Source: Pseudopedobacter alpinus (lineage in GTDB: Bacteria; Bacteroidota; Bacteroidia; Sphingobacteriales; Sphingobacteriaceae). Taken from it: 64,000 nucleotides of DNA. The position numbers and the translations under genes are program-made. The notes under the pieces are model-generated. The model had not been told where the DNA came from, ran no database searches, and saw nothing but the letters and a program-made list of their open reading frames with translations. The stretch spans positions 1 through 64,000 of the forward strand of contig NZ_JBHULV010000008.1 in assembly GCF_042684645.1 (NCBI RefSeq). Reading direction: 5' to 3'. How positions within the stretch are numbered: the stretch's first letter is position 1; every line of letters starts with the position of its first letter. Of this stretch, positions 8,049 through 15,829 are shown piece after piece.

Positions 8049-10109
8049 ATGAAAAAATTGATTGCCATAACGGCATTAATCATAATCGACTTTTGCGGCT
8101 TTGCCCAGATTTTAAAACCAGTTAAATGGACTTTTATTGCTGAAACTATAAACCAAACAGAGGCGAATGTGGTTATCACTGCAAAAATTGATGCTAAATG
8201 GCATCTTTATTCACAATTTATTGAAGAAGGCGGTCCGGTACCAACTTCGTTTACTTTTGCAAAAAGTAAGGATTATAGTTTAGTTGGTAAAACAACTGAA
8301 AGTCCAAAAGCGATATCTGCGTTTGACAATAATTTTTCAATGCAAATTGCTTGGCATGAAAAAAGTGTTGTTTTTAAGCAAAAAATTAAGCTTAATAAAC
8401 CTAATGTTGTTGTAAAAGGCACTTTAGAATTTATGGTTTGTGATGATAAACAATGCCTACCGCCAGAAGAATTAGCGTTTTCTATTCCTATTAAAGCCGT
8501 TGCAACTAATACTTCAGAAGAAATTCCTGTTACACAAGAAAATTTGGTTCAACCTTTAAATTCAACTACAGATACAGCTACAAAAACTGATAGTGTTTTA
8601 AAAGAAGAAGCGCCAGCATTAAGTTTTGATGCAAGTAAAACCGAAGTAAAACATTTAGCACCAACAGAAGAAAATCAATCTTTATGGGCAATTTTTATCG
8701 CTGGTTTTATTGGTGGTTTATTGGCTTTAATAATGCCATGCATATTTCCTATGTTGCCTTTAACGGTTAGTTTTTTTACAAAAAAGGCGAGTAGTAAAGC
8801 TGTAGCAATAAGAAAAGCCAGTTTATATGGTTTCTTTATCATTGTTATTTATGTATTGCTTGGGTTGGCTATTACTTTAATATTTGGATCTGATGCGCTA
8901 AACGAATTGGCAAGTAACGGAGTTTTTAACTTTCTGTTTTTTGTATTGTTAGTAGTTTTTGCTATCTCATTTTTTGGTGCTTTTGAAATTAATTTGCCAA
9001 ACTCTTGGGCTAACAAAATGGACGAAAAATCTGACAAAGGCGGTGTTGTAGGCTTGTTTTTTATGGCTTTTGCATTGGCTTTAGTTTCGTTCTCTTGTAC
9101 TGGGCCAATTATAGGAACGCTATTAGTTCAGGCCGCCTCTATGGGCGAGTATATGGGGCCGGCTGTTGGAATGTTCGGTTTTTCTTTGGCTTTAGCTATT
9201 CCATTTACATTGTTTGCCGCTTTCCCAAGTTTGTTAAAATCATTACCAAAATCTGGAGGTTGGTTAAATAGTGTAAAAGTTACTTTAGGCTTTATTGAGT
9301 TGGCTTTAGCATTAAAGTTTTTATCAAACGTAGATTTAGCCTACCATTGGGAACTGTTTGATCGCGAATTATTTTTGGTTTTATGGATAGTGATTTTTGG
9401 AATGTTGGGTTTCTATTTATTAGGAAAAATTAAATTTTCGCATGATAGCGATGTGCCTTTTGTTACAACTCCCAGATTGTTTTTAGCAATTATTACCCTT
9501 TCATTTACAATTTACATGATTCCGGGTTTATGGGGCGCACCATTAAAAGGGATAAGCGCTTGGCTACCGCCACAAACTACTCAAGATTTTGATTTATATA
9601 CGAATACCTTATCTTCGCCAGTTGTAGCGCAAGATACAGTTCAAAAAAAGTATGGTGGCTTATTTAAAGCGCCTCATAATTTGAATGCTTTTTTTGATTA
9701 CGAACAAGGTTTAGCTTATGCAAAACAAAAAAATAAACCAATTTTGTTAGATTTTACAGGGCATAGTTGTGTAAATTGCCGTAAAATGGAAGCTGCTGTT
9801 TGGAGCGATAAAGAGGTTTTAAAGAGACTACAAAATGAATATGTTTTAATTTCTTTATACGTTGATGATAAAACAGAATTGCCGGTAAACGAGCAATACG
9901 TTTCTAGTTATTCTGGTAAAAAAATTAAAACAATTGGTAATAAATGGAGCGATTTACAAGCAGCGACATTTAAAACAAATTCGCAACCATATTATGTGCT
10001 TTTAAATAGCGATAAAAAAGTGTTGGTTGCGCCACAAGCGTACAATTTAGACATTAAAAATTATATTGATTTTTTAGATAGTGGTCTTGCTGCTTATCAA
10101 ATTAAATAA
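8049..10109 (+). CDS. dsbD: Thiol:disulfide interchange protein DsbD
   Basis: DsbD carries reducing power from cytosolic thioredoxin across the inner membrane to periplasmic partners. The 686-residue protein has a signal peptide (1-19, ending GFAQ) and a periplasmic N-terminal domain with the cysteine pair Cys131/Cys136 (VCDDKQCLPPEE). A membrane domain of about eight helices follows (about 212-505), with the paired cysteines Cys231 (IMPCIFPMLP) and Cys350 (SFSCTGPIIG). The C-terminal thioredoxin-like domain has its active site CVNC at 574-577. All three redox pairs are present, so it should be functional. It overlaps nothing and is followed directly by pfkA; the two genes are separated by one base. 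Confidence 0.95.
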   Translation: MKKLIAITALIIIDFCGFAQILKPVKWTFIAETINQTEANVVITAKIDAKWHLYSQFIEEGGPVPTSFTFAKSKDYSLVGKTTESPKAISAFDNNFSMQIAWHEKSVVFKQKIKLNKPNVVVKGTLEFMVCDDKQCLPPEELAFSIPIKAVATNTSEEIPVTQENLVQPLNSTTDTATKTDSVLKEEAPALSFDASKTEVKHLAPTEENQSLWAIFIAGFIGGLLALIMPCIFPMLPLTVSFFTKKASSKAVAIRKASLYGFFIIVIYVLLGLAITLIFGSDALNELASNGVFNFLFFVLLVVFAISFFGAFEINLPNSWANKMDEKSDKGGVVGLFFMAFALALVSFSCTGPIIGTLLVQAASMGEYMGPAVGMFGFSLALAIPFTLFAAFPSLLKSLPKSGGWLNSVKVTLGFIELALALKFLSNVDLAYHWELFDRELFLVLWIVIFGMLGFYLLGKIKFSHDSDVPFVTTPRLFLAIITLSFTIYMIPGLWGAPLKGISAWLPPQTTQDFDLYTNTLSSPVVAQDTVQKKYGGLFKAPHNLNAFFDYEQGLAYAKQKNKPILLDFTGHSCVNCRKMEAAVWSDKEVLKRLQNEYVLISLYVDDKTELPVNEQYVSSYSGKKIKTIGNKWSDLQAATFKTNSQPYYVLLNSDKKVLVAPQAYNLDIKNYIDFLDSGLAAYQIK

Positions 10110-10110
10110 A

Positions 10111-11091
10111 ATGAAAGAGATAAAAAGAATAGGAGTTTTTACATCTGGTGGAGATTCACCAGGAATGAATGCCGCAATAAGAGCAGTGGTAAGATCTGCT
10201 TTATATTATGATTTAGAGGTAGTAGGTATTACCCGTGGTTACGAAGGGATGATTAATGGCGAGTTTGAGCGCATGAATAGAAAATCAGTAGCTAATATTA
10301 TTCAACGTGGAGGTACAATTTTAAAAACTGCAAGAAGCAAAGCTTTTATGACGCCAGAAGGTAGAGCAATTGCTTACCACCAGTTAAGAGAAGCTAAAAT
10401 TGATGGTTTAATTGCTATTGGTGGTGATGGTACTTTTACAGGCGCTAAGGTATTTGCAGAAGAATTTGATTTTCCAATTTTGGGTTTGCCAGGTACTATT
10501 GACAACGATTTGTATGGTACAGATTTTACAATTGGTTACGATACTTCTATAAACACAGTGGTTGGTGCTATTGATAAAATTAGAGATACCGCAGAATCTC
10601 ATGATCGTTTATTTATTGTTGAGGTAATGGGACGTGATTGTGGTTTAATAGCCTTAAGAAGTGGAATTGGCGTAGGTGCCGAATCTATATTTTTACCAGA
10701 AACTAAAACTGATTTAAACGCTTTAATGCACCGATTAGAAATTGGAAGAAAAGATAAATCATCCAAAATATTAATTGTTGCCGAAGGTGAAGGTGATAGC
10801 GGGGGTGCTTTTGAAATTGCAGATAAAATTAAATTAAAATTTCCGCAATTAGACACTAAGGTTTCTGTTTTAGGGCATATACAACGTGGTGGTTCGCCAA
10901 CTTGTATGGATAGAGTTTTAGCCAGTAGATTAGGTGTTGCAGCTGTTGAAAGTTTAATGGAAGGTAGAAGAAATGAAATGGTTGGTTTAATACATGGTAA
11001 AGTTGCATTTACAAGTTTTGACCAAGCAATAAAACACCATGCAGAAATTAATAAAGATTTGTTGAAGATAGTGGATATTTTGTCTTTGTAG
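10111..11091 (+). CDS. pfkA: ATP-dependent 6-phosphofructokinase
   Basis: This enzyme phosphorylates fructose 6-phosphate to fructose 1,6-bisphosphate in glycolysis. The 326-residue length is that of the bacterial ATP-PFK family. Motifs are the N-terminal TSGGDSPGMNAAIR, the ATP-site GGDGTF, PGTIDNDLYGTD with the catalytic aspartate, MGRDCGLIAL and GHIQRGGSPTCMDR. GGDGTF with a glycine after GGD is the ATP-type rather than the pyrophosphate-type signature. I use ATG 10111; a GTG at 10081 in frame would overlap the end of dsbD and add ten unconserved residues. It ends the birA-dsbD-pfkA unit and has a clear terminator after it. Confidence 0.97.
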   Translation: MKEIKRIGVFTSGGDSPGMNAAIRAVVRSALYYDLEVVGITRGYEGMINGEFERMNRKSVANIIQRGGTILKTARSKAFMTPEGRAIAYHQLREAKIDGLIAIGGDGTFTGAKVFAEEFDFPILGLPGTIDNDLYGTDFTIGYDTSINTVVGAIDKIRDTAESHDRLFIVEVMGRDCGLIALRSGIGVGAESIFLPETKTDLNALMHRLEIGRKDKSSKILIVAEGEGDSGGAFEIADKIKLKFPQLDTKVSVLGHIQRGGSPTCMDRVLASRLGVAAVESLMEGRRNEMVGLIHGKVAFTSFDQAIKHHAEINKDLLKIVDILSL

Positions 11092-11112
11092 ATAGTTTTT
11101 GATTGAATTTAG

Positions 11113-11142
11113 AAACCTCGGTATTGTTATCGAGGTTTTTTT
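11113..11142 (+). terminator. Terminator after pfkA
   Basis: AAACCTCG (11113-11120) and CGAGGTTT (11131-11138) form an 8-bp stem around a 10-nt loop, followed by a T run. It lies 22 bp beyond the pfkA stop. Confidence 0.85.
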
Positions 11143-11189
11143 GTGAGATTGTTTTTTGGAAAAATCTTTTTTTGCTTTGCAAAGGATTT

Positions 11190-12563
11190 TTAAATCCCAT
11201 ACTTCCCAAACTTTTTCTTCAAAAAGCTTTCATTCCTATCTTGAATATCCCTCAAGGTTTCATCTTCATTAAAGCCAGCATTTTTTAATTTGGGTACACC
11301 AATTCTTTGCGAACTGTAAATCCCAGAATGTCCGCTAAAAAAGTAAGCTGTAAAACAAGCAATCGCAAAAAATAGTACATATTGTCCGCCAAAAAGTTCT
11401 ACACCCATAAAAGTACAAGCTAAAGGTGTATTTGTTGCGCCTGCAAAAACAGCAATAAAGCCCAAAGCCGCAAATAAACTAATGGGGGCATCCATAAAAG
11501 TTGCTAAAGTATTACCTAAAGTAGCACCAATGTAAAATAAAGGAGTTACCTCGCCACCTTTAAAACCAGTACCCAATGTAACCGTGGTAAAAATGGTTTT
11601 CCAAAGCCAGCTAAAAGTATCGGCACCGCCAGCTTTAAATGCCGATGTAATGGTTATTGCACCATCATATTCAGCATTTACTCCCAAACTTAAATAATCT
11701 GGTTTTCCTACCGAAAAAGTTAACAAAATAATAGCAATACCTCCAAAAAATGGAATTAACCATTTTATTTTGAATAAGCTAATAAATATGTTTTTAATGC
11801 GATATACTAACGTAGCGAAAACATAACTCACCAAACCAAATGCTACTGAAGCAATAATGATTTTGAAAATCAGCAATATATCCCAATGCAGATAAGCGGC
11901 TAAAAAGAAATCTTTAGTTTCAACAAAATCTATGTGATAATGGGTATGTGGAATTCCCCAAGCGTTTACGGTAAAATCGCCAATAATGCTAGCAAATAAA
12001 CATGGAATAATGGCATCGTATTTTAATCGCCCTAAGGCAATAACCTCAATGGCAAAAATTGCTCCGGTAAGCGGAGTGCCAAAAACAGCTCCAAAACCAG
12101 CTGCAATGCCAGCCATTAAAAGAGTTTTTACATCAATAGCCGATAGTTTAAACCATTTGGCTAACAACTGAGCAATGCTTCCCCCAATTTGCACTGCAGT
12201 CCCTTCTCTACCTGCCGAACCTCCAAATAAATGAGTAATTACTGTTGTAATTAATACTAACACACCCATTTGTGGGGGCACACCACCGCCGGGTTGGTGT
12301 ATTTCGTCCATTATTAGGTTGTTCCCTTTTTCAGATGATTTACCTAAAAACTTGTAAATAAAATGTATAGCAACACCAGCCAATGGCAAAAAATAAAGTA
12401 AATAGGGATGCGAAAACCTAAAAAATATTGCAGTGGTTAATAACCACAAAAACAAAGCAACCATGCTTCCAATCAGTAATCCAACAGGGATACTTAGTGC
12501 AAACCATTTTAATAAATACGTAAGAATTTGAATTCTTTCTGATTTAATGTTTTTTAAAAACAT
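11190..12563 (-). CDS. CLC-family anion channel/antiporter, CLC-F-like
   Basis: This is a polytopic inner-membrane protein of about 457 residues with the CLC fold: the first selectivity motif GGGVP, the gating-glutamate motif GSAGREGTAVQIGG and the C-terminal GTGFKGGEVTPLFYIGA. Classical chloride CLCs have GSGIP and GKEGP. Here the serine that coordinates chloride is replaced by glycine and the gating motif reads GREGT. GREGT/V is, from the literature on fluoride-exporting CLC-F proteins, a hallmark of that branch, so fluoride/proton antiport is a real possibility; that is inference. There are no CBS domains. I take ATG 12563; an in-frame TTG at 12578 is the alternative. I saw no fluoride (crcB) riboswitch in the upstream 220 bp. 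Confidence 0.85.
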   Translation of the reverse strand: MFLKNIKSERIQILTYLLKWFALSIPVGLLIGSMVALFLWLLTTAIFFRFSHPYLLYFLPLAGVAIHFIYKFLGKSSEKGNNLIMDEIHQPGGGVPPQMGVLVLITTVITHLFGGSAGREGTAVQIGGSIAQLLAKWFKLSAIDVKTLLMAGIAAGFGAVFGTPLTGAIFAIEVIALGRLKYDAIIPCLFASIIGDFTVNAWGIPHTHYHIDFVETKDFFLAAYLHWDILLIFKIIIASVAFGLVSYVFATLVYRIKNIFISLFKIKWLIPFFGGIAIILLTFSVGKPDYLSLGVNAEYDGAITITSAFKAGGADTFSWLWKTIFTTVTLGTGFKGGEVTPLFYIGATLGNTLATFMDAPISLFAALGFIAVFAGATNTPLACTFMGVELFGGQYVLFFAIACFTAYFFSGHSGIYSSQRIGVPKLKNAGFNEDETLRDIQDRNESFLKKKFGKYGI

Positions 12564-12801
12564 GTTTAGGGTTGGCAATTATAATTTTTTATTTTAAAAT
12601 AATATTAAGCTACAACTCACTCCAAATATATCCTTTTAAAATAAATTAGATGATTTGATGGCATATTTTGTTATTTAAACATATTTAGAAATGTTAAAAA
12701 AATAGGTTGTTCTAAATATTTACATTAGGCAGCGAAATTTGTTGCCGAAATACCAAAATCTTTAAAATAATTTTAACTCTCATTTTTTTAACTTTGCTTT
12801 T

Positions 12802-13437
12802 ATGAGTTTTACACCCGAAGATTTAAACAATTACCTGCTTTCTTTTTGTGACCCCGAGCCAGAACTATTAAGAAAGATAGATAGAGAAACGCAGTTAGAG
12901 GTGTTAATGCCAAGAATGTTATCGGGACATTTACAAGGACGTACGCTTAGTATGTTGTCTAAAATAATGGCTCCAAAACGCATATTAGAGATAGGTACAT
13001 TTACTGGTTATGCAACTTTATGTTTTGCAGAAGGCCTACATGCTGATGGTAAAATTATTACCTTAGATATTAACGAGGAGTTAGAGGAAAGGGTTAGGGG
13101 TTATTTTGAAACATCAGATTTTAACCACCAAATAGATTACAGAATTGGCGATGCACAAAAAAGCATTGCCGAGTTAGATGAAATTTTTGACATTGTTTTT
13201 ATTGATGCCGATAAGAAAAACAACGGCACTTATTACAATTTAATTTTTGATAAAGTAAGAAGCGGAGGACTAATAATTACCGATAATGTGCTGTGGAGCG
13301 GTAAAGTTTTAACAAACATTAACGATACTGATACTTCTAATATTCATACATTTAATGAAATGGTAGCTGCCGACCAAAGAGTGGAAAAATTGATTTTACC
13401 CATTAGAGATGGGTTATTTATTGCAAGAAAGAAATAA
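12802..13437 (+). CDS. SAM-dependent O-methyltransferase (class I, CCoAMT-like)
   Basis: The 211-residue protein matches the O-methyltransferase 3 family. The SAM-binding motif I is ILEIGTFTGYATLCFAEGL, the acidic motif LDIN follows, and the metal/SAM motif FDIVFIDADKKN precedes DNVLWSGKV. Relatives methylate catechol-like hydroxyl groups with a divalent metal, and the true substrate in Bacteroidota is unknown. It is the first gene of a plus-strand run leading to the glucosaminidases, with a 36-bp gap to the next gene. A weak TAnnTTTG-like box (12789-12796) stands only 5 bp before the ATG. Confidence 0.88.
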   Translation: MSFTPEDLNNYLLSFCDPEPELLRKIDRETQLEVLMPRMLSGHLQGRTLSMLSKIMAPKRILEIGTFTGYATLCFAEGLHADGKIITLDINEELEERVRGYFETSDFNHQIDYRIGDAQKSIAELDEIFDIVFIDADKKNNGTYYNLIFDKVRSGGLIITDNVLWSGKVLTNINDTDTSNIHTFNEMVAADQRVEKLILPIRDGLFIARKK

Positions 13438-13473
13438 TTGAACTACTGTTAACGTTCTTTAAAATAAAAAAAT

Positions 13474-14133
13474 TTGATTAAAAAAAACATATTCATCCTT
13501 TTCGTATTTATTAGTTACGGCGTTTTTGGGCAATCAGTAACACAAAATTATATTGATACCAATAAGGATAAGGCCATTGCACTAATGAATGAACACCATG
13601 TGCCAGCAAGTATTATTTTGGCGGTTGCCATACATGAAAGCGCAAGTGGAACTAGTAAAATTGCTAGATACTTAAATAATCATTTTGGGATTAAAGGGCC
13701 AAACAGTAACACCCAAATAAAATCTGCTTATCGTGATTTTGATAAAATTGAAGATTCTTATGACTATTTTATTGAGTTTTTGCGTAGCCGTTCAAAGTTT
13801 AATGTTTTATTTGAAAGTTATACCGAGTACGATTATAAAAACTGGGCAAAAGGAATACAGAGAGGTGGCTATGCAGCAAGTAGAAGTTGGGCTTCTCAAA
13901 TTATAGCTACCATAAATAGGTATAATTTGCAAGAATTAGATAACCGGCCTGATGACTACATAGAACCCACAGAACCTGTAGAAGTAATTGCGGTACAAAA
14001 AACCTACAAGGTAAAAAGTGGTGATACTTTAAGTACAATAGCAAAAAAATACCACACCACTACCAAAAAATTAATTCTAAAAAACCGGTTAAAAACTACA
14101 GTTTTACAAATTGGTCAGAAATTAAAAATATAG
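13474..14133 (+). CDS. Secreted glucosaminidase (GH73) with LysM domain
   Basis: This peptidoglycan hydrolase is predicted to cut N-acetylglucosaminyl bonds in the periplasm or at the surface. The 219-residue protein has a signal peptide ending near GVFGQ, a mannosyl-glycoprotein endo-beta-N-acetylglucosaminidase-like domain (about 25-155, with ILAVAIHESASGTSK and NNHFGIKGP; the glutamate in HES is the likely catalytic residue) and a C-terminal LysM (about 176-219, YKVKSGDTLSTIAKKY). The start is TTG at 13474; the following I-K-K-N-lipophilic run is a normal signal-peptide start. It abuts the next gene, a paralogue, with no intergenic base. Confidence 0.9.
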   Translation: MIKKNIFILFVFISYGVFGQSVTQNYIDTNKDKAIALMNEHHVPASIILAVAIHESASGTSKIARYLNNHFGIKGPNSNTQIKSAYRDFDKIEDSYDYFIEFLRSRSKFNVLFESYTEYDYKNWAKGIQRGGYAASRSWASQIIATINRYNLQELDNRPDDYIEPTEPVEVIAVQKTYKVKSGDTLSTIAKKYHTTTKKLILKNRLKTTVLQIGQKLKI

Positions 14134-14958
14134 ATGAAAAAATTAATTATTGCTTGTTTATCGCTGCTTATTTTTGCATCCTGCACTTCAAAAAAAAGCC
14201 TGCATCAACAAAATAAACAAATTGAAAAATCTGCAAACAAGCAAACTTCTGGTAATTACGCCAACTACACTGTTGATTCTTATATTCAAAGATTTAAAGG
14301 TATTGCTATAACAGAAATGAACCGCTATGGTATTCCTGCAAGTATTACAATGGCACAGGCAATACTTGAATCTGGTGTTGGTAAAAGTGATTTAGCCAAA
14401 TATGCCAATAACCATTTTGGAATTAAATGCACCAGCGATTGGAATGGAAAAGGCTACTATAAAGACGATGATAAAAAAGACGATTGTTTTAGGGTTTACA
14501 AAAACCCGGAAGAAAGTTTTAGAGACCATTCTGAGTTTTTAAAAAGAAAGCGTTATGCCTTTTTATTTGAGTTGGATAAGAATGACTATGTAGGCTGGGC
14601 AAAAGGGTTAAAACAGGCTGGTTACGCTACCAATCCTAAATATCCAGATTTATTAATAAGTTTAATTGAACGTTATAACTTAAGTCAATTTGATAGAGGT
14701 GAAGGAAAATACGAGAAAATCAAACGTGAGGATAGGGTTTTAACCGATATTAATAAAAATATTCCTAACGAAAAAAGGAAGGATAAACCTACGGATGCTA
14801 CTCCAATAATTACTGGCGATAATTATATAGTACAACAGAATGACACACTTTATAATATTTCTAAACGTTTTGGTTTAACTGTTGATGAGCTTAAAGCGTT
14901 AAACAATATGACTGATAATACGATAAAAATTGGTCAGGAATTGAGAGTTAAGAAATAA
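14134..14958 (+). CDS. Lipoprotein glucosaminidase (GH73) with LysM domain
   Basis: This paralogue of the preceding gene has 274 residues. A lipobox FASC at about residues 14-17 predicts a lipid-anchored protein. The GH73 domain (about 45-190) has AQAILESGVGKSDLA with the candidate catalytic glutamate and ANNHFGIKCTSDW. A spacer rich in K, D and E follows, then a LysM (about 230-274, YIVQQNDTLYNISKRFG). The two genes share domain order but differ in anchoring: one secreted, one lipidated. They are probably a tandem duplication that has diverged. Translation may be coupled, because the ATG follows directly on the upstream TAG. Confidence 0.92.
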   Translation: MKKLIIACLSLLIFASCTSKKSLHQQNKQIEKSANKQTSGNYANYTVDSYIQRFKGIAITEMNRYGIPASITMAQAILESGVGKSDLAKYANNHFGIKCTSDWNGKGYYKDDDKKDDCFRVYKNPEESFRDHSEFLKRKRYAFLFELDKNDYVGWAKGLKQAGYATNPKYPDLLISLIERYNLSQFDRGEGKYEKIKREDRVLTDINKNIPNEKRKDKPTDATPIITGDNYIVQQNDTLYNISKRFGLTVDELKALNNMTDNTIKIGQELRVKK

Positions 14959-14962
14959 TACT

Positions 14963-15709
14963 TTGAAGCCTTTTTTATACTTTTTTATTTTTTGTTGCTT
15001 TAGCTTAAAGCTTTTTGCCCAGCAAGAGCCTTTGGGCGGTTTAGTTTTTGATAAGGATACCAAAAATAGATTAAACCGAGTATCCATTACTAATTTACGC
15101 ACCAAGCAATTGGTTTACAATAATGTAAAAGGAGAATTTTTTATAAATGCCCAACCGGGCGATATTTTGATAAGTACATTAAATGGATACAAAACCGATA
15201 CGCTTCAGTTAAGAAATCAAAACTCCATTATTATCTATTTACAAAGACGCTCTATCCCTTTACCTGAAGTGGTTTTTAAAGATTCTGTTTTGATGGCAAA
15301 GGCCAAATACGAAGAAGCTAAAAAGGCATTTAACCAAGCGGTAAGATTGGGGGATAATTCAGATATTTTAAATATTAGTAATGGGGGCGTTGGTTTAGAT
15401 ATTGATGCGCTTTGGAGTATTTTCAGCAAAGAAGGTAAAAATGCCCGAAAGCTAATGGAAACTATGGAACGAGACTACCAAAACAACATGGTAGATCAGA
15501 TTTTTAACAAAAACTTAGTTACCAAAATAACTGGTTTAAAAGGCGAGAAGCTTGTGGTTTTTATGCTCAACTATAAACCATCTTATGCTTTTGTAATTAA
15601 AGCCAATGAATATAGTTTAATAAGTTACATTAAACAATCTTACGCTATGTTTAAAATGAACCCTAATCCTTTTGATTTAAGCTCGTTAAAAGCTATTCCA
15701 GTTCAATAA
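14963..15709 (+). CDS. Exported protein with carboxypeptidase-regulatory-like domain
   Basis: The 248-residue protein has a signal peptide (about 1-20, ending LFAQ) followed by a short CarboxypepD_reg-like beta-sandwich (about 24-90, LGGLVFDKDTKNRLNRVSI), then an alpha-helical region (about 105-215) without a name I know. Proteins of this layout are common in the Bacteroidota envelope and their role is unsettled. It starts with TTG at 14963, four bases after the LysM-glucosaminidase, so it is probably in the same operon and may act with those hydrolases. No catalytic motif is visible. Confidence 0.75.
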   Translation: MKPFLYFFIFCCFSLKLFAQQEPLGGLVFDKDTKNRLNRVSITNLRTKQLVYNNVKGEFFINAQPGDILISTLNGYKTDTLQLRNQNSIIIYLQRRSIPLPEVVFKDSVLMAKAKYEEAKKAFNQAVRLGDNSDILNISNGGVGLDIDALWSIFSKEGKNARKLMETMERDYQNNMVDQIFNKNLVTKITGLKGEKLVVFMLNYKPSYAFVIKANEYSLISYIKQSYAMFKMNPNPFDLSSLKAIPVQ

Positions 15710-15733
15710 ATTATTAAATCTTGTATTTTAACT

Positions 15734-15810
15734 GACTGAATTAATGTAAATACAGTCAGTCTATTGACTGAATTAACGTAAATTTAGTCAGTCTATTGAC
15801 TGAATTAATG
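15734..15810. repeat. 32-bp tandem repeat with internal palindrome
   Basis: Two full 32-bp units (15734-15765 and 15766-15797) and a 13-bp partial third unit (15798-15810) share GACTGAATTAAYG. Each full unit ends AGTCAGTCTATT. Around the first unit, ACTGACTG at 15731-15738 and CAGTCAGT at 15753-15760 form a perfect 8-bp inverted repeat. The block ends 19 bp before the ATG of the DUF4143 ATPase and looks like an operator or a replicated mobile sequence. There are no unique spacers, so it is not CRISPR. Confidence 0.85.
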
Positions 15811-15829
15811 TTTTTGTATATATTTGAAT

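Noticed and set aside
12789..12796. A TAnnTTTG promoter box before the O-methyltransferase gene
   Set aside because: It is only 5 bp from the ATG and has no -33 TTTG at proper spacing, so it would give a leaderless transcript. Kept as a mention only.
12579..12801. Fluoride (crcB) riboswitch upstream of the CLC-F-like gene
   Set aside because: The reverse complement of this gap shows no conserved GGcgATGG or CTGAT-like core.
15734..15810. Possible CRISPR array
   Set aside because: The 32-bp units adjoin directly without unique spacers and there are no cas genes.
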